In this document: one piece after another, positions 1 to 6,649 of the stretch | How the letters are laid out: each line of letters opens with the position of its first letter | How positions within the stretch are numbered: position 1 is the stretch's first letter | NCBI GenBank assembly: GCA_017555325.1 | Contig: JAFZGR010000278.1 | Span: forward strand, 1-8,031 | Direction: 5' to 3' | Length of the DNA: 8,031 nucleotides | Source: Alphaproteobacteria bacterium | GTDB lineage: Bacteria; Pseudomonadota; Alphaproteobacteria; CAAHEQ01; UBA3637 | The notes under the pieces: generated by a model | The model's input: the letters and a program-made list of their open reading frames with translations, nothing else | Told to the model about the DNA's origin: nothing | The model's database searches: none | Translations under genes and position numbers: made by a program

Positions 1-577
1 ACTTTGTGTAATCGTTTCCTTTAGGGTCGATAATCACTTTTTTGTTTAAATGATGGCAGATATCAATAATGACTGGTGTTGTTTTTGGTGTTAAAATACC
101 TTTATTGTAATCGGACAATAAAACAATATCGGCATTTTGAATGGCACGGGTTAAAATGCGTTTAAATTGAACCATTCTGTCTTCAAAAAATGGCAAGATG
201 TCTTCTTGATCTGCTCTTAATAAATGATTGTTTCCGGCAATGATACGGGTTTTGACAATTGTCGGATAATTGCTTAATTTCAATAGATGATGTTTGGCTC
301 CGCATTGTGAGAGTAAGCGGGATATTTTTAAGCCGTCTTTGTCTTTTCCGACAATGCCGATAAACATAACCTGACAGCCTAAATTTGTTAAGTTGGCAAC
401 CACATTACCGGCTCCGCCTAACATTTGTTTTTCCGTAACGGCTTTAAAAATTGGTACGGGAGCTTCCGGCGATATGCGTTCGACGGTTCCGTATAAAAAA
501 CGATCTAGCATAATATCCCCGATAACAAGAATTTTGACGGTTGAAAAACGATGGATGTAGTGTGTAAGTGTTGACAT
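1..577 (-). CDS. hldE: D-glycero-beta-D-manno-heptose-7-phosphate kinase, N-terminal part (cut by window edge)
   Basis: My reading of the minus strand gives 192 residues with no stop before the left edge. In this family the kinase phosphorylates heptose 7-phosphate at C1 with ATP, in the cytoplasm, on the way to ADP-heptose for LPS inner core. PfkB/ribokinase-type motifs in order: V-I-G-D-I-M-L-D near residues 18-25, R-I-S-P-E-A-P-V-P at 34-42, the substrate-side G-G-A-G-N-V-V at 54-60, L-L-R-A-D-Q-E at 119-125, L-S-D-Y-N-K-G at 154-160 and I-D-P-K-G at 183-187. The ATG at 577 is preceded by AAGGA (587-591) with a 9-nt spacer. That site lies inside the last codons of the acyltransferase gene, which ends 5 bp upstream, so the two are probably coupled. 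The ATPase/anion-hole motif and any C-terminal adenylyltransferase domain are outside the window, so bifunctional HldE cannot be distinguished from kinase-only HldA. The family call is secure. Confidence 0.93.
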   Translation of the reverse strand, partial: MSTLTHYIHRFSTVKILVIGDIMLDRFLYGTVERISPEAPVPIFKAVTEKQMLGGAGNVVANLTNLGCQVMFIGIVGKDKDGLKISRLLSQCGAKHHLLKLSNYPTIVKTRIIAGNNHLLRADQEDILPFFEDRMVQFKRILTRAIQNADIVLLSDYNKGILTPKTTPVIIDICHHLNKKVIIDPKGNDYTK

Positions 578-582
578 GATTT

Positions 583-1671
583 TTAATCCTTGTGCATAAT
601 GGGCGTGGATGATGTGACGAATAACGTCTTTTTTATGAGAGAAAAGAAGCGTTTTTGTAAGTGATAACAAGCAAATGCAAAGAATATGCTTATTAATAGA
701 AAGCCAATGTAAACGATTGATTGCGGATAGGTGGTATAATCAATGTATTTTTTTGTAATATCCAATAAGATAACATGGGTTAAATAAAGCATATAAGCAA
801 TTGGTGACAGTGATTGCCAAATTTTCAAGCTGAAAAATTTTAAAATGGTTTCTTTGTGAAAATAAAACAGACTGATTAACACGGGATATCCGAAATAAAT
901 CAAAAAATCGGTTTTGCATGTTTCCCGTTGAGAAAAGGCATAAATCAGTAACAACAAGGCGGAGATTTCCGCAAAAATATATAAAACGGGTAATATTTTC
1001 GGTTTAAGTTGGATGGGATTTGTTTGCAAACTTTGGCAAATGAAAAACGTTGAAATACCGATTTCGATACTCATAAATCCTTTCAGAAAGGCAACCGGAT
1101 AGGCATCTAAAATAAAATGATTTGTTCCGTGTAAAGTTAAATGTCCATATATCGGATATAGGTAGCCGAATGACAAAAAAACAATTAGTGGAATTAAAAT
1201 ATAAATAGCTGTTTTGTTTTTATAGTATAATAATGAAGAATAAAAACACCCTACCCAAAATAAAACGCTAACGTACCAAGAACCGTTGACAATGGCAGGG
1301 ATTTTGTCAATTTGAGCAATAAAAATCAAATTAAATAAAAACGGGAAAAAAACATCACTGTTAAAACAAATAATAGATAAAATACCGGTAACAACTGTTG
1401 CAAAGAAAAATTCAGGCCAAAGGCGTTTTATTCGTTTTTTTGTTTGATTTAAAAATAAGTCGGATGGTTTCACGTTTTTATTTGTTTTAGCATAAGATAA
1501 TGCCAACAAAAAACCGGATAAAACAAAAAAACCGTCAACAGCTAAATTATGGATGATAATTGTTGTTTGTTTAACCTGAAATAACACAACAAATGTGTGT
1601 CCGATAACAACACAAACGGCTAAAATAAACCTTAAAAAATCAAATGCCTGTATTTTGTTGTTGATTAACAT
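583..1671 (-). CDS. Acyltransferase-3 family membrane protein (OafA-like)
   Basis: This 362-residue integral membrane protein belongs to the acyltransferase-3 family, which typically transfers acetyl or other acyl groups to surface sugars. The N-terminal block has the family layout: F-D-F-L-R-F near residues 10-15, then a hydrophobic helix ending in V-I-G-H with the conserved His25, then D-G-F-F-V-L-S-G-F-L-L-A at 46-57. Further family-like blocks are G-S-W-Y-V at 130-134 and S-P-I-A-Y-M-L-Y-L-T-H at 289-299. About ten hydrophobic segments are visible. I chose the ATG at 1671 because GAGGAA (1679-1684) sits 7 nt upstream. An in-frame TTG at 1707 and an ATG at 1701 would add 12 or 10 residues but lack a ribosome site. 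The gene overlaps the end of the pyruvyl-transferase-like gene by 32 bp. The acceptor is probably the glycan built by the neighbouring glycosyltransferases (inference). The acyl group cannot be read from sequence. Confidence 0.9.
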   Translation of the reverse strand: MLINNKIQAFDFLRFILAVCVVIGHTFVVLFQVKQTTIIIHNLAVDGFFVLSGFLLALSYAKTNKNVKPSDLFLNQTKKRIKRLWPEFFFATVVTGILSIICFNSDVFFPFLFNLIFIAQIDKIPAIVNGSWYVSVLFWVGCFYSSLLYYKNKTAIYILIPLIVFLSFGYLYPIYGHLTLHGTNHFILDAYPVAFLKGFMSIEIGISTFFICQSLQTNPIQLKPKILPVLYIFAEISALLLLIYAFSQRETCKTDFLIYFGYPVLISLFYFHKETILKFFSLKIWQSLSPIAYMLYLTHVILLDITKKYIDYTTYPQSIVYIGFLLISIFFAFACYHLQKRFFSLIKKTLFVTSSTPIMHKD

Positions 1672-2527
1672 GGTGTTGTTCCTCAATGATATTTTTAACA
1701 TGTTCAAAAAAAGAATAATTCAGTTGGCGGCATTCGCTTAAAAAGTGCGGATACTGATAAGCGGCGGCAATGTCATTTTCCAAATCACCGGAGTAAATAA
1801 CGGGTTGATGCTTAAAATGATGAAATTTTGTTGAAAACGGTTGGTATAAAATAACTTTTTTATTCATGCACATTGCCCAATAGGCACAGTGATATGTATT
1901 TGTTATAATTATATCGGAATTGCCGATAAAAGTTAATATTGTGTCAATGGGTTCTTGGTGCGTTATGTTTTCAAAAGGTAAATCAATCGGAAAATCCTGG
2001 TGGCTGATTAACCCGATTTCCCGTTTAATCGGATAGGTGTTTTCCAATCCTTTCATCAAACAGGATACATCAGGGCAATATGGTTGATTGTGATGGTTAT
2101 AATCACGTACGCTGAGCAATTTAAAACGGGAATAATCAATTGGCCAGTAAATAGTTCGGGCATCATGTTGATTGTGGCCTAATCCCCAAGAAATACAGTT
2201 TTGACAGGTATAGGTTAATTTATTAATGACATCTTGAAATTTATCCAAACAGTCTAACATACCACCGCCCCCGATAATCACAATATCCTGACAGTGGATA
2301 ACATTCTGGTTTATATCCCAAATATTATGAATAAAGCAGGGATATCGATTAAAATAGTCCTTAAAATAGAAATATGGACAACAATTCATATCCCCTTGAT
2401 TACGAAATTCAATACAATGTACAAAATGAATGGTTGGTTTTGTTATTTGCTGATATATTTGCCGGAATGACATTCGGTAATCAGTGCTGTTTGATGGGTG
2501 ATGAAAATATTTTTTTAACGATTTCAT
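1640..2527 (-). CDS. Polysaccharide pyruvyl transferase-like protein
   Basis: This 295-residue soluble protein resembles the polysaccharide pyruvyl transferase family (CsaB/WcaK type, GT-B-like fold). Members move pyruvate from phosphoenolpyruvate onto a sugar to form a ketal, although many homologues are untested. Visible landmarks are N-Q-G-D at 43-46, D-I-V-I-I-G-G-G-G at 81-89, W-G-L-G-H-N at 114-119, S-V-R-D at 139-142, the C-P-D-V segment at 151-154, and D-I-I-I-T-N-T-Y-H at 205-213 followed by the helix and M-N-K-K-V-I at 221-226. That last block corresponds to the family's usual R-x-H-x-x-x-x-A-x-x-x-G-x-P-V-I region, but here Thr-Tyr-His replaces Arg-x-His. The protein is rich in His and Cys. 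The ATG at 2527 has AAGGA about 8 nt upstream. The gene starts 3 bp after the GT8 gene and overlaps the acyltransferase gene by 32 bp. Its role is probably decoration of the same glycan. The superfamily call is good, but the reaction is unproven. Confidence 0.78.
   Translation of the reverse strand: MKSLKKYFHHPSNSTDYRMSFRQIYQQITKPTIHFVHCIEFRNQGDMNCCPYFYFKDYFNRYPCFIHNIWDINQNVIHCQDIVIIGGGGMLDCLDKFQDVINKLTYTCQNCISWGLGHNQHDARTIYWPIDYSRFKLLSVRDYNHHNQPYCPDVSCLMKGLENTYPIKREIGLISHQDFPIDLPFENITHQEPIDTILTFIGNSDIIITNTYHCAYWAMCMNKKVILYQPFSTKFHHFKHQPVIYSGDLENDIAAAYQYPHFLSECRQLNYSFFEHVKNIIEEQHHVNQQQNTGI
1679..1684 (-). promoter_or_regulatory. Shine-Dalgarno that decides the acyltransferase start
   Basis: GAGGAA on the minus strand lies 7 nt before the ATG at 1671, inside the 3' end of the preceding gene. 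The longer in-frame starts at 1701 and 1707 have only an A/T-rich run upstream, so this site favours the shorter 362-residue protein. Confidence 0.65.
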
Positions 2528-2530
2528 TAT

Positions 2531-2644
2531 TTATCCTTTAAATTTCAAAAACGGAATGCAGGAAAAAAGATAATATTTTGTTTTGCTTGGTTGCCTGTTT
2601 ATTTTGATAAGTGGTATAAATCCGAACAGGTATATTTTCTTTTT
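2531..2644 (-). repeat. Tandem 20-residue repeat encoding the GT8 C-terminal tail
   Basis: Residues 311-346 of the GT8-like protein contain K-I-Y-L-F-G-F-I-P-L-I-K-I, followed 20 residues later by K-Y-Y-L-F-S-C-I-P-F-L-K-F. Alignment is direct: Y-L-F, I-P and K recur at fixed spacing. The DNA of the two copies differs in codon use, so this is an old or selected protein repeat rather than a fresh DNA duplication. Confidence 0.7.
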
Positions 2645-3571
2645 GGTATATCCTGATTGTTTGTCATGGTTTTGTGTTGTTAATTTATTAAAGTGATCAA
2701 GCGTTCCTAAAATATTATGGGGTGAAATTTGATTTTGATTAAAATCCGAACCTCCCAAATTTAACCATTCCAAATGGGTCCGATACCATTCCGGAAAAGC
2801 ATTACACATATTGATATCTTTCCAAACTTTTCGGGTGTTTCCAAAGTGAACGATACGAGCGATATGTGCTTTTTCTTTCCATGAAATGCATTGCCATTCA
2901 TCTAATGGCATTAAACGAGGCGTGATGCTAAAGGCTTGTAGCATAATGGATATAATGGCTTGATCCGGATTAATCAGGGTATCGGCATATTTTTCAGCTT
3001 GTTCATATAGCCAAGGATAAATTTTTTGATAGGGAAGGGAATCATTTACAATCATAACGGCTGTACAATGTCCGGTGATATCCATATCATATTCTTCAAT
3101 CGGGCGGGAAAATTGATTGCCTACCGTCCATGGTGTATCGGGACTAATGCCGAATGGGGCATAGCGGACAATGCCGGATAAATCTCTTTGAATGCTTGTA
3201 TCAACATCTATCCAAGCGACATTTTCATAAGTATCCAGCAAGGGAAAGACCTCAAAGTGCGCAAAGCACATGAGGTGGTTTTTTGATTTAAAACGAGAAC
3301 CTTCCGGCATTTTTTGAAGCATTGTCTGAACAAATTTTTCCGGCAGATTAAATTGTTTTAATACAACATGGTTTATTTTGTTAAATGCCCGAATATCTTT
3401 ATCGGGTAAATCCGTATAATAAATAACGATATCGTAATCAGCTGATTTCATATGTTTGTTAATGGATAGGGCAACATTGCCGGCGGCAAAAGCCAGATTA
3501 GGTGTAATGCCGAGTAAAAAGGCTAATTTTTTTTTGGAATGTTTTTCAGCCTGTTGTTTAATTTGTTGCAT
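2531..3571 (-). CDS. GT8-like glycosyltransferase with duplicated C-terminal hydrophobic tail motif
   Basis: This 346-residue protein looks like a retaining GT-A glycosyltransferase of family 8, the family of LPS core glucosyl- and galactosyltransferases. The metal-binding D-x-D is D122-V-D124 within A-W-I-D-V-D-T. N-P-D-Q at 201-204 is the usual acceptor-side block. H242-F-G-N-T-R-K-V-W250 matches the family's C-terminal H-F-x-G-x-x-K-P-W element, with Val for Pro. No signal peptide is seen; the hydrophobic stretch at 16-30 is short. The last 36 residues hold two copies of a Y-L-F-x-x-I-P-x-x-K motif (Tyr314 and Tyr334, 20 residues apart), which may help membrane association (inference). Start: ATG 3571 with GAAAGG at 3578-3583, 6 nt upstream. 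It overlaps the GT9-methyltransferase gene by 14 bp. An A9 tract encodes Lys13-15. The donor sugar cannot be assigned. Confidence 0.85.
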   Translation of the reverse strand: MQQIKQQAEKHSKKKLAFLLGITPNLAFAAGNVALSINKHMKSADYDIVIYYTDLPDKDIRAFNKINHVVLKQFNLPEKFVQTMLQKMPEGSRFKSKNHLMCFAHFEVFPLLDTYENVAWIDVDTSIQRDLSGIVRYAPFGISPDTPWTVGNQFSRPIEEYDMDITGHCTAVMIVNDSLPYQKIYPWLYEQAEKYADTLINPDQAIISIMLQAFSITPRLMPLDEWQCISWKEKAHIARIVHFGNTRKVWKDINMCNAFPEWYRTHLEWLNLGGSDFNQNQISPHNILGTLDHFNKLTTQNHDKQSGYTKKKIYLFGFIPLIKINRQPSKTKYYLFSCIPFLKFKG

Positions 3572-5219
3572 GGTTAACCTTTCTTTTTGTCAGGAAGATA
3601 AATTTTTGTTTGGGATAAATGTTAAGTCCAAACTCATAAAATGCCTGTTCGGTTGTTTTAAATGCCAATATCAACGTGCCATTTTCTTTTAAAATACGGG
3701 TTAGCTCTTTTAACGCATATTGCGGATATTTTGCTTCATAAATTCGGTCACAGTACACAATATCAAACGAATTGTCTTTTTCCGGAATGTTGTATAGGTT
3801 GCCATATTCGGCAGAGATTTTGTTTTGTCGGGCGTGTTGCAGATAAAAACAATTATTTTTAAATGATTTATTCGGACGGCTCAAATCCGTATCAAAAATA
3901 GAAATTTGATGTTGTTTGGTGTGTGCCATATTTAAAAAATCATTATCGGACCGTAAAATTTGAGCAAATTTTGTATTCGGCTTGTCAAAAATATCATTTA
4001 AATTGATACCATTTAGCGGAACGATTTTCCATTGAGGTATATTTAACAGAAAACGCTCTGCCTCTTTAAAAACTGTTTCAGGTCGCAATTCTTTCATACA
4101 CGGTGGTAAGGAAAATCCCCGTAAACATTTTTCAGTCCATTTATTGGTGACCCATTCACACGGGATGGGACAAACACGGGAACGTAAATTAATGTTTTCG
4201 TCATATCCGAAAATATCGGGATTTGTCGGTCCGAACAAAACAATGGATTTCCCGTTTAAAAAGTGTTTCATATGAACCAATCCACCTTCTCCGTCAATAT
4301 GTAAAAGACTGTATTTTAAAATAACCTTTGTTTGTTCCAGTGTCGTTTTCCCGACCAGATTTAAATCAACTTTTTTTAAAAGCCCGAATGCCGGATCAGA
4401 ACCGATTTGAACGATTTTGATTTCGGGAAATCGTTGTTTGAGAGATTGAATTAAGGTGTTATAATGTTCGATTGACCAGAGTTTCGGATGTTTGGTATCA
4501 TATTTTGAATCAACGGCACGGCAAATGGTTATATAGGGTATATTTTCCAGTTGGTATTTTTGCAAAACAGGCGTTTCAGCCTCATCCCATTGTAAATAAG
4601 TCGGTGTATATCTGTTGACGTTAAGTAAATTGTGAATATTCGCTTGTTCAAGCCTGTTTTTGCCGAATAATAAAGCATATTGACTGAATAAATTATCATG
4701 ATATTCTTTTTCTAAAATCTGATGTGTTAATTTTTGGCAATCCACACAAAAGGCATAAAATTCCGGACTGTATTTTTTTGTCTTGGATTTATCAAATTTA
4801 TCTATGATGTAGAAGCGGCGGGAGATGATATAAACGTCATATGCTTTTTTTGATGATTGATTGTCATCATACGGGAAACAGTTATCGATAAATGGAAAAT
4901 TTTGAAATGCCTGATAAGCGCGGCAATAAAAATCAATAATAACTGGTTTGTTAAACAATTTTCTGATTTCTTTAATGTATGTTAATTGAAACAATGCATC
5001 TCCAATACCGCCCCCCTCGGCAATAGCAATTCGTAAAAATTTTTCAGGATAAAACGGTTGACTTTTTACTTGTTCGGATGTGTTTGTTTTTTTGTGCTTT
5101 TTGAAACTACATCCCAAATTAAACAAGGCCATTTTTACAGCGGCTTTACGAGGATGTTGAGCATATTTGTTTTTGTATTTGTCAAGACGGTTTTGAACGG
5201 TATCAAAATAGTTTTTCAT
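3558..5219 (-). CDS. GT9-family glycosyltransferase (heptosyltransferase-like) fused to a methyltransferase-like C-terminal domain
   Basis: This 553-residue protein has two parts. Residues about 62-390 are GT-B, family GT9 (ADP-heptose:LPS heptosyltransferase relatives). They include G-G-G-I-G-D at 69-74 with the Asp equivalent to the catalytic Asp of WaaC, K-L-W-S at 246-249, I-V-Q-I-G-S at 269-274, D-G-E-G-G-L-V-H at 309-316 and S-I-V-L-F-G-P-T at 325-332. Cysteines follow at 350, 354, 365 and 374. Residues about 410-545 resemble the second half of a class I SAM methyltransferase: I-F-D-T-D-L-S at 440-446, then I-P-E-K-D-N-S-F-D-I-V at 478-488, then L-K-E-L-T-R-I-L-K-E-N-G-T-L-I-L at 503-518. 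No G-x-G-x-G loop precedes them. The N-terminus (about 1-40) is basic and helical, like that of the preceding paralogue. The gene overlaps its upstream neighbour by 17 bp, and the ATG at 5219 has no clear Shine-Dalgarno, so initiation probably depends on coupling. The GT9 call is firm; the tail's activity is doubtful. Confidence 0.85.
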   Translation of the reverse strand: MKNYFDTVQNRLDKYKNKYAQHPRKAAVKMALFNLGCSFKKHKKTNTSEQVKSQPFYPEKFLRIAIAEGGGIGDALFQLTYIKEIRKLFNKPVIIDFYCRAYQAFQNFPFIDNCFPYDDNQSSKKAYDVYIISRRFYIIDKFDKSKTKKYSPEFYAFCVDCQKLTHQILEKEYHDNLFSQYALLFGKNRLEQANIHNLLNVNRYTPTYLQWDEAETPVLQKYQLENIPYITICRAVDSKYDTKHPKLWSIEHYNTLIQSLKQRFPEIKIVQIGSDPAFGLLKKVDLNLVGKTTLEQTKVILKYSLLHIDGEGGLVHMKHFLNGKSIVLFGPTNPDIFGYDENINLRSRVCPIPCEWVTNKWTEKCLRGFSLPPCMKELRPETVFKEAERFLLNIPQWKIVPLNGINLNDIFDKPNTKFAQILRSDNDFLNMAHTKQHQISIFDTDLSRPNKSFKNNCFYLQHARQNKISAEYGNLYNIPEKDNSFDIVYCDRIYEAKYPQYALKELTRILKENGTLILAFKTTEQAFYEFGLNIYPKQKFIFLTKRKVNHATN

Positions 5220-6396
5220 GGATGTATTCGCTTTTTTTTAGTTGGTTAATAATAAAGTTTGGTGTTAAATTTTGCATACATTCGGCACAAGAACCTGTTT
5301 TCAAACATTGTTTCATCCAGTTAGGTGTAATATATTCGCAGGGATGAAGGCAGGATCGATTGGCAATATTAATATTTTCATCAAATCCGAAAAATTTTTC
5401 ATCGGTAGGACCGAATAAAACAATGGAAGGTCCACTATTTAAAAAATGACGGGCAATAACCATGCCCCCTTCTTGGGAAACGTGTAAAGAAGCGTGTTTG
5501 AGTAAACAAAACAATTCTGAAACGCTTGTTTGACTCCTTAAATCTATGTCAATGCCATTTAAAGGAGGGTGTGTACTTTCCCCTAATTGAATAAATGTGT
5601 GTCGGGGATAACGGTGTTTTAAATACCGAATCAGGTGTTCATAATAAAGTGGTGACCATTGTCGGACCTCATTTGTAATATGTTGAAAATGTTTTCCCGC
5701 ACCGGTTTGGATGGTAATAAAATCGGTTGATGGAATGTTAAATTGCTTTGAAATTGTTTGTTTATCTGTATCAGATCTTAATTGAAACGGTATTTTTTCC
5801 ATTTTTAACAAATGATAAATGTCGGCTTGATTTTCCCGTTTCCCGTCAGACAGCTGTGTTATTCCCCGAGCAATATAATCATTATAAAATGCTAATTTAT
5901 TATCGGTATAAAATGTTTTGATATTGTCAACATAATGACGTGTTTTAACGTCCAGTCTGTCTGCAAAATAAGATACAATTTTGGGAAAACGGGTTATTTC
6001 AATTGACAAATCATATTGTTTTTTTGTTGGGAGTAAAACAATGTTGTGAATATATCGTTTTCCGTTAAAAATTGATTGAAACAGTTCTTGATTTTCTTTT
6101 TCCGTTAAAATATCAAATTCAGTTGTATCAGATAAATAATTCGATAAGGCTTCAATATATTTTGCTGCAAAAATAAAATCTCCCATGCCGCCGAAACAGC
6201 GAATGGAAACGTGCTGTTTGTTGTCAGAAAATGATGATTTTTTATTATTGATGCTGTGTGGTGTACAAAGAAATTTTAAATTGAGCCACAAGAGTTTTAA
6301 TGCAATTTTTTTGGCAGAAGATGATTTGCTTTTTGAATATTTATCCAGTTTTGTTTGTATTTTATCCAAATATTGTTCAGTAATCGTTGAGAACAT
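5203..6396 (-). CDS. GT9-family glycosyltransferase (heptosyltransferase-like), first gene of the operon
   Basis: This 397-residue GT9/GT-B protein is paralogous to the GT9 half of the next gene. Landmarks are F-G-G-M-G-D at 68-73, an R-Q-W-S block at 245-248, F-I-Q-L-G-E at 268-273, S-Q-E-G-G-M-V-I at 307-314 and S-I-V-L-F-G-P-T at 324-331. F-D-E-N-I-N at 338-343 is followed by Cys349, 353, 364, 370 and 373. The two paralogues share C-x3-C-E-[YW]-[IV]-T-x2-W-x3-C-L and a closing C-M. Where the downstream paralogue has D-G-E-G-G-L-V-H, this one has S-Q-E-G-G-M-V-I, losing the Asp and the His. Its acceptor or donor use may therefore differ, or its activity may be low (inference). The start at 6396 is supported by GGAG 5 nt upstream. 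As the first gene of the overlapping set it probably sets expression of the whole operon. The protein is likely cytoplasmic or on the inner face of the membrane, helped by a basic N-terminal helix. Confidence 0.85.
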   Translation of the reverse strand: MFSTITEQYLDKIQTKLDKYSKSKSSSAKKIALKLLWLNLKFLCTPHSINNKKSSFSDNKQHVSIRCFGGMGDFIFAAKYIEALSNYLSDTTEFDILTEKENQELFQSIFNGKRYIHNIVLLPTKKQYDLSIEITRFPKIVSYFADRLDVKTRHYVDNIKTFYTDNKLAFYNDYIARGITQLSDGKRENQADIYHLLKMEKIPFQLRSDTDKQTISKQFNIPSTDFITIQTGAGKHFQHITNEVRQWSPLYYEHLIRYLKHRYPRHTFIQLGESTHPPLNGIDIDLRSQTSVSELFCLLKHASLHVSQEGGMVIARHFLNSGPSIVLFGPTDEKFFGFDENINIANRSCLHPCEYITPNWMKQCLKTGSCAECMQNLTPNFIINQLKKSEYIHEKLF

Positions 6397-6420
6397 TTTT
6401 TACTCCGATGTTTTTCAGAT

Positions 6421-6436
6421 AGACATATGTATGTCT
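6421..6436. promoter_or_regulatory. 16-bp perfect dyad upstream of the glycan operon
   Basis: AGACATA-TG-TATGTCT is a perfect 7-bp inverted repeat with a 2-bp centre, 24 bp before the first ATG of the operon. The size and symmetry fit a dimeric repressor operator. If transcribed, it would form a short hairpin in the 5' leader, although a 2-nt loop would force the inner pairs open. No regulator gene is in view, so its role is unassigned. Confidence 0.4.
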
Positions 6437-6474
6437 CTTTAAATAGTATTTTTGTTTTTATTATGCAACCTTTA

Positions 6475-6505
6475 ATTGTAAAATAAATACTTTAAGTTGT
6501 GTTAA
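6475..6505 (-). promoter_or_regulatory. Possible promoter of the glycan operon
   Basis: TTAACA (6500-6505) and TACAAT (6475-6480) each match 5 of 6 sigma70 consensus bases, but the spacer is 19 bp. The surrounding sequence is so A/T-rich that several competing pairs exist, for example TTTACA and TATAAC with a 15-bp spacer further upstream. Transcription from here would give a leader of about 70 nt containing the 6421-6436 dyad. Confidence 0.28.
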
Positions 6506-6594
6506 AAAGAGGGTAATATTTTAAATTTTATATAAAAATCATTAAGTTATAGTTGTTAATTTTTTTTGTAAAAATGTGCAAAACACTGAATGAT

Positions 6595-6616
6595 AAAAAA
6601 TACGGAAAAATATCCG
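6595..6616 (-). terminator. Weak possible rho-independent terminator after the GNAT gene
   Basis: On the minus strand CGGA-(6 nt)-TCCG is followed by TA and six T residues, 34 bp beyond the GNAT stop codon. The position and the T tract are right, but the stem has only four base pairs, so termination would be inefficient. Some read-through into the glycan operon is possible. Confidence 0.3.
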
Positions 6617-6649
6617 ATATGCAGAGAAAAAATATGATGTTGAGTTGAA

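Noticed and set aside
1672..1707. Longer acyltransferase start at TTG 1707 or ATG 1701
   Set aside because: No ribosome site precedes either start, whereas GAGGAA stands 7 nt before ATG 1671, and the family's conserved N-terminal block begins just after that Met.
3456..3862. Two plus-strand open frames (3456-3692 and 3662-3862)
   Set aside because: They lie antisense to the GT8 and GT9-methyltransferase genes, lack recognisable motifs and ribosome sites, and overlap each other.
5058..5249. Plus-strand open frame of 63 codons with a hydrophobic, Phe-rich product
   Set aside because: It is antisense to the Lys-rich N-terminus of the GT9-methyltransferase gene; reverse-complemented AAA/AAG-rich codons give Phe-rich shadows.
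6185..6442. Plus-strand open frame of 85 codons reaching into the operon leader
   Set aside because: Mostly antisense to the first GT9 gene, with no homology signal and no promoter or ribosome site that I can see.
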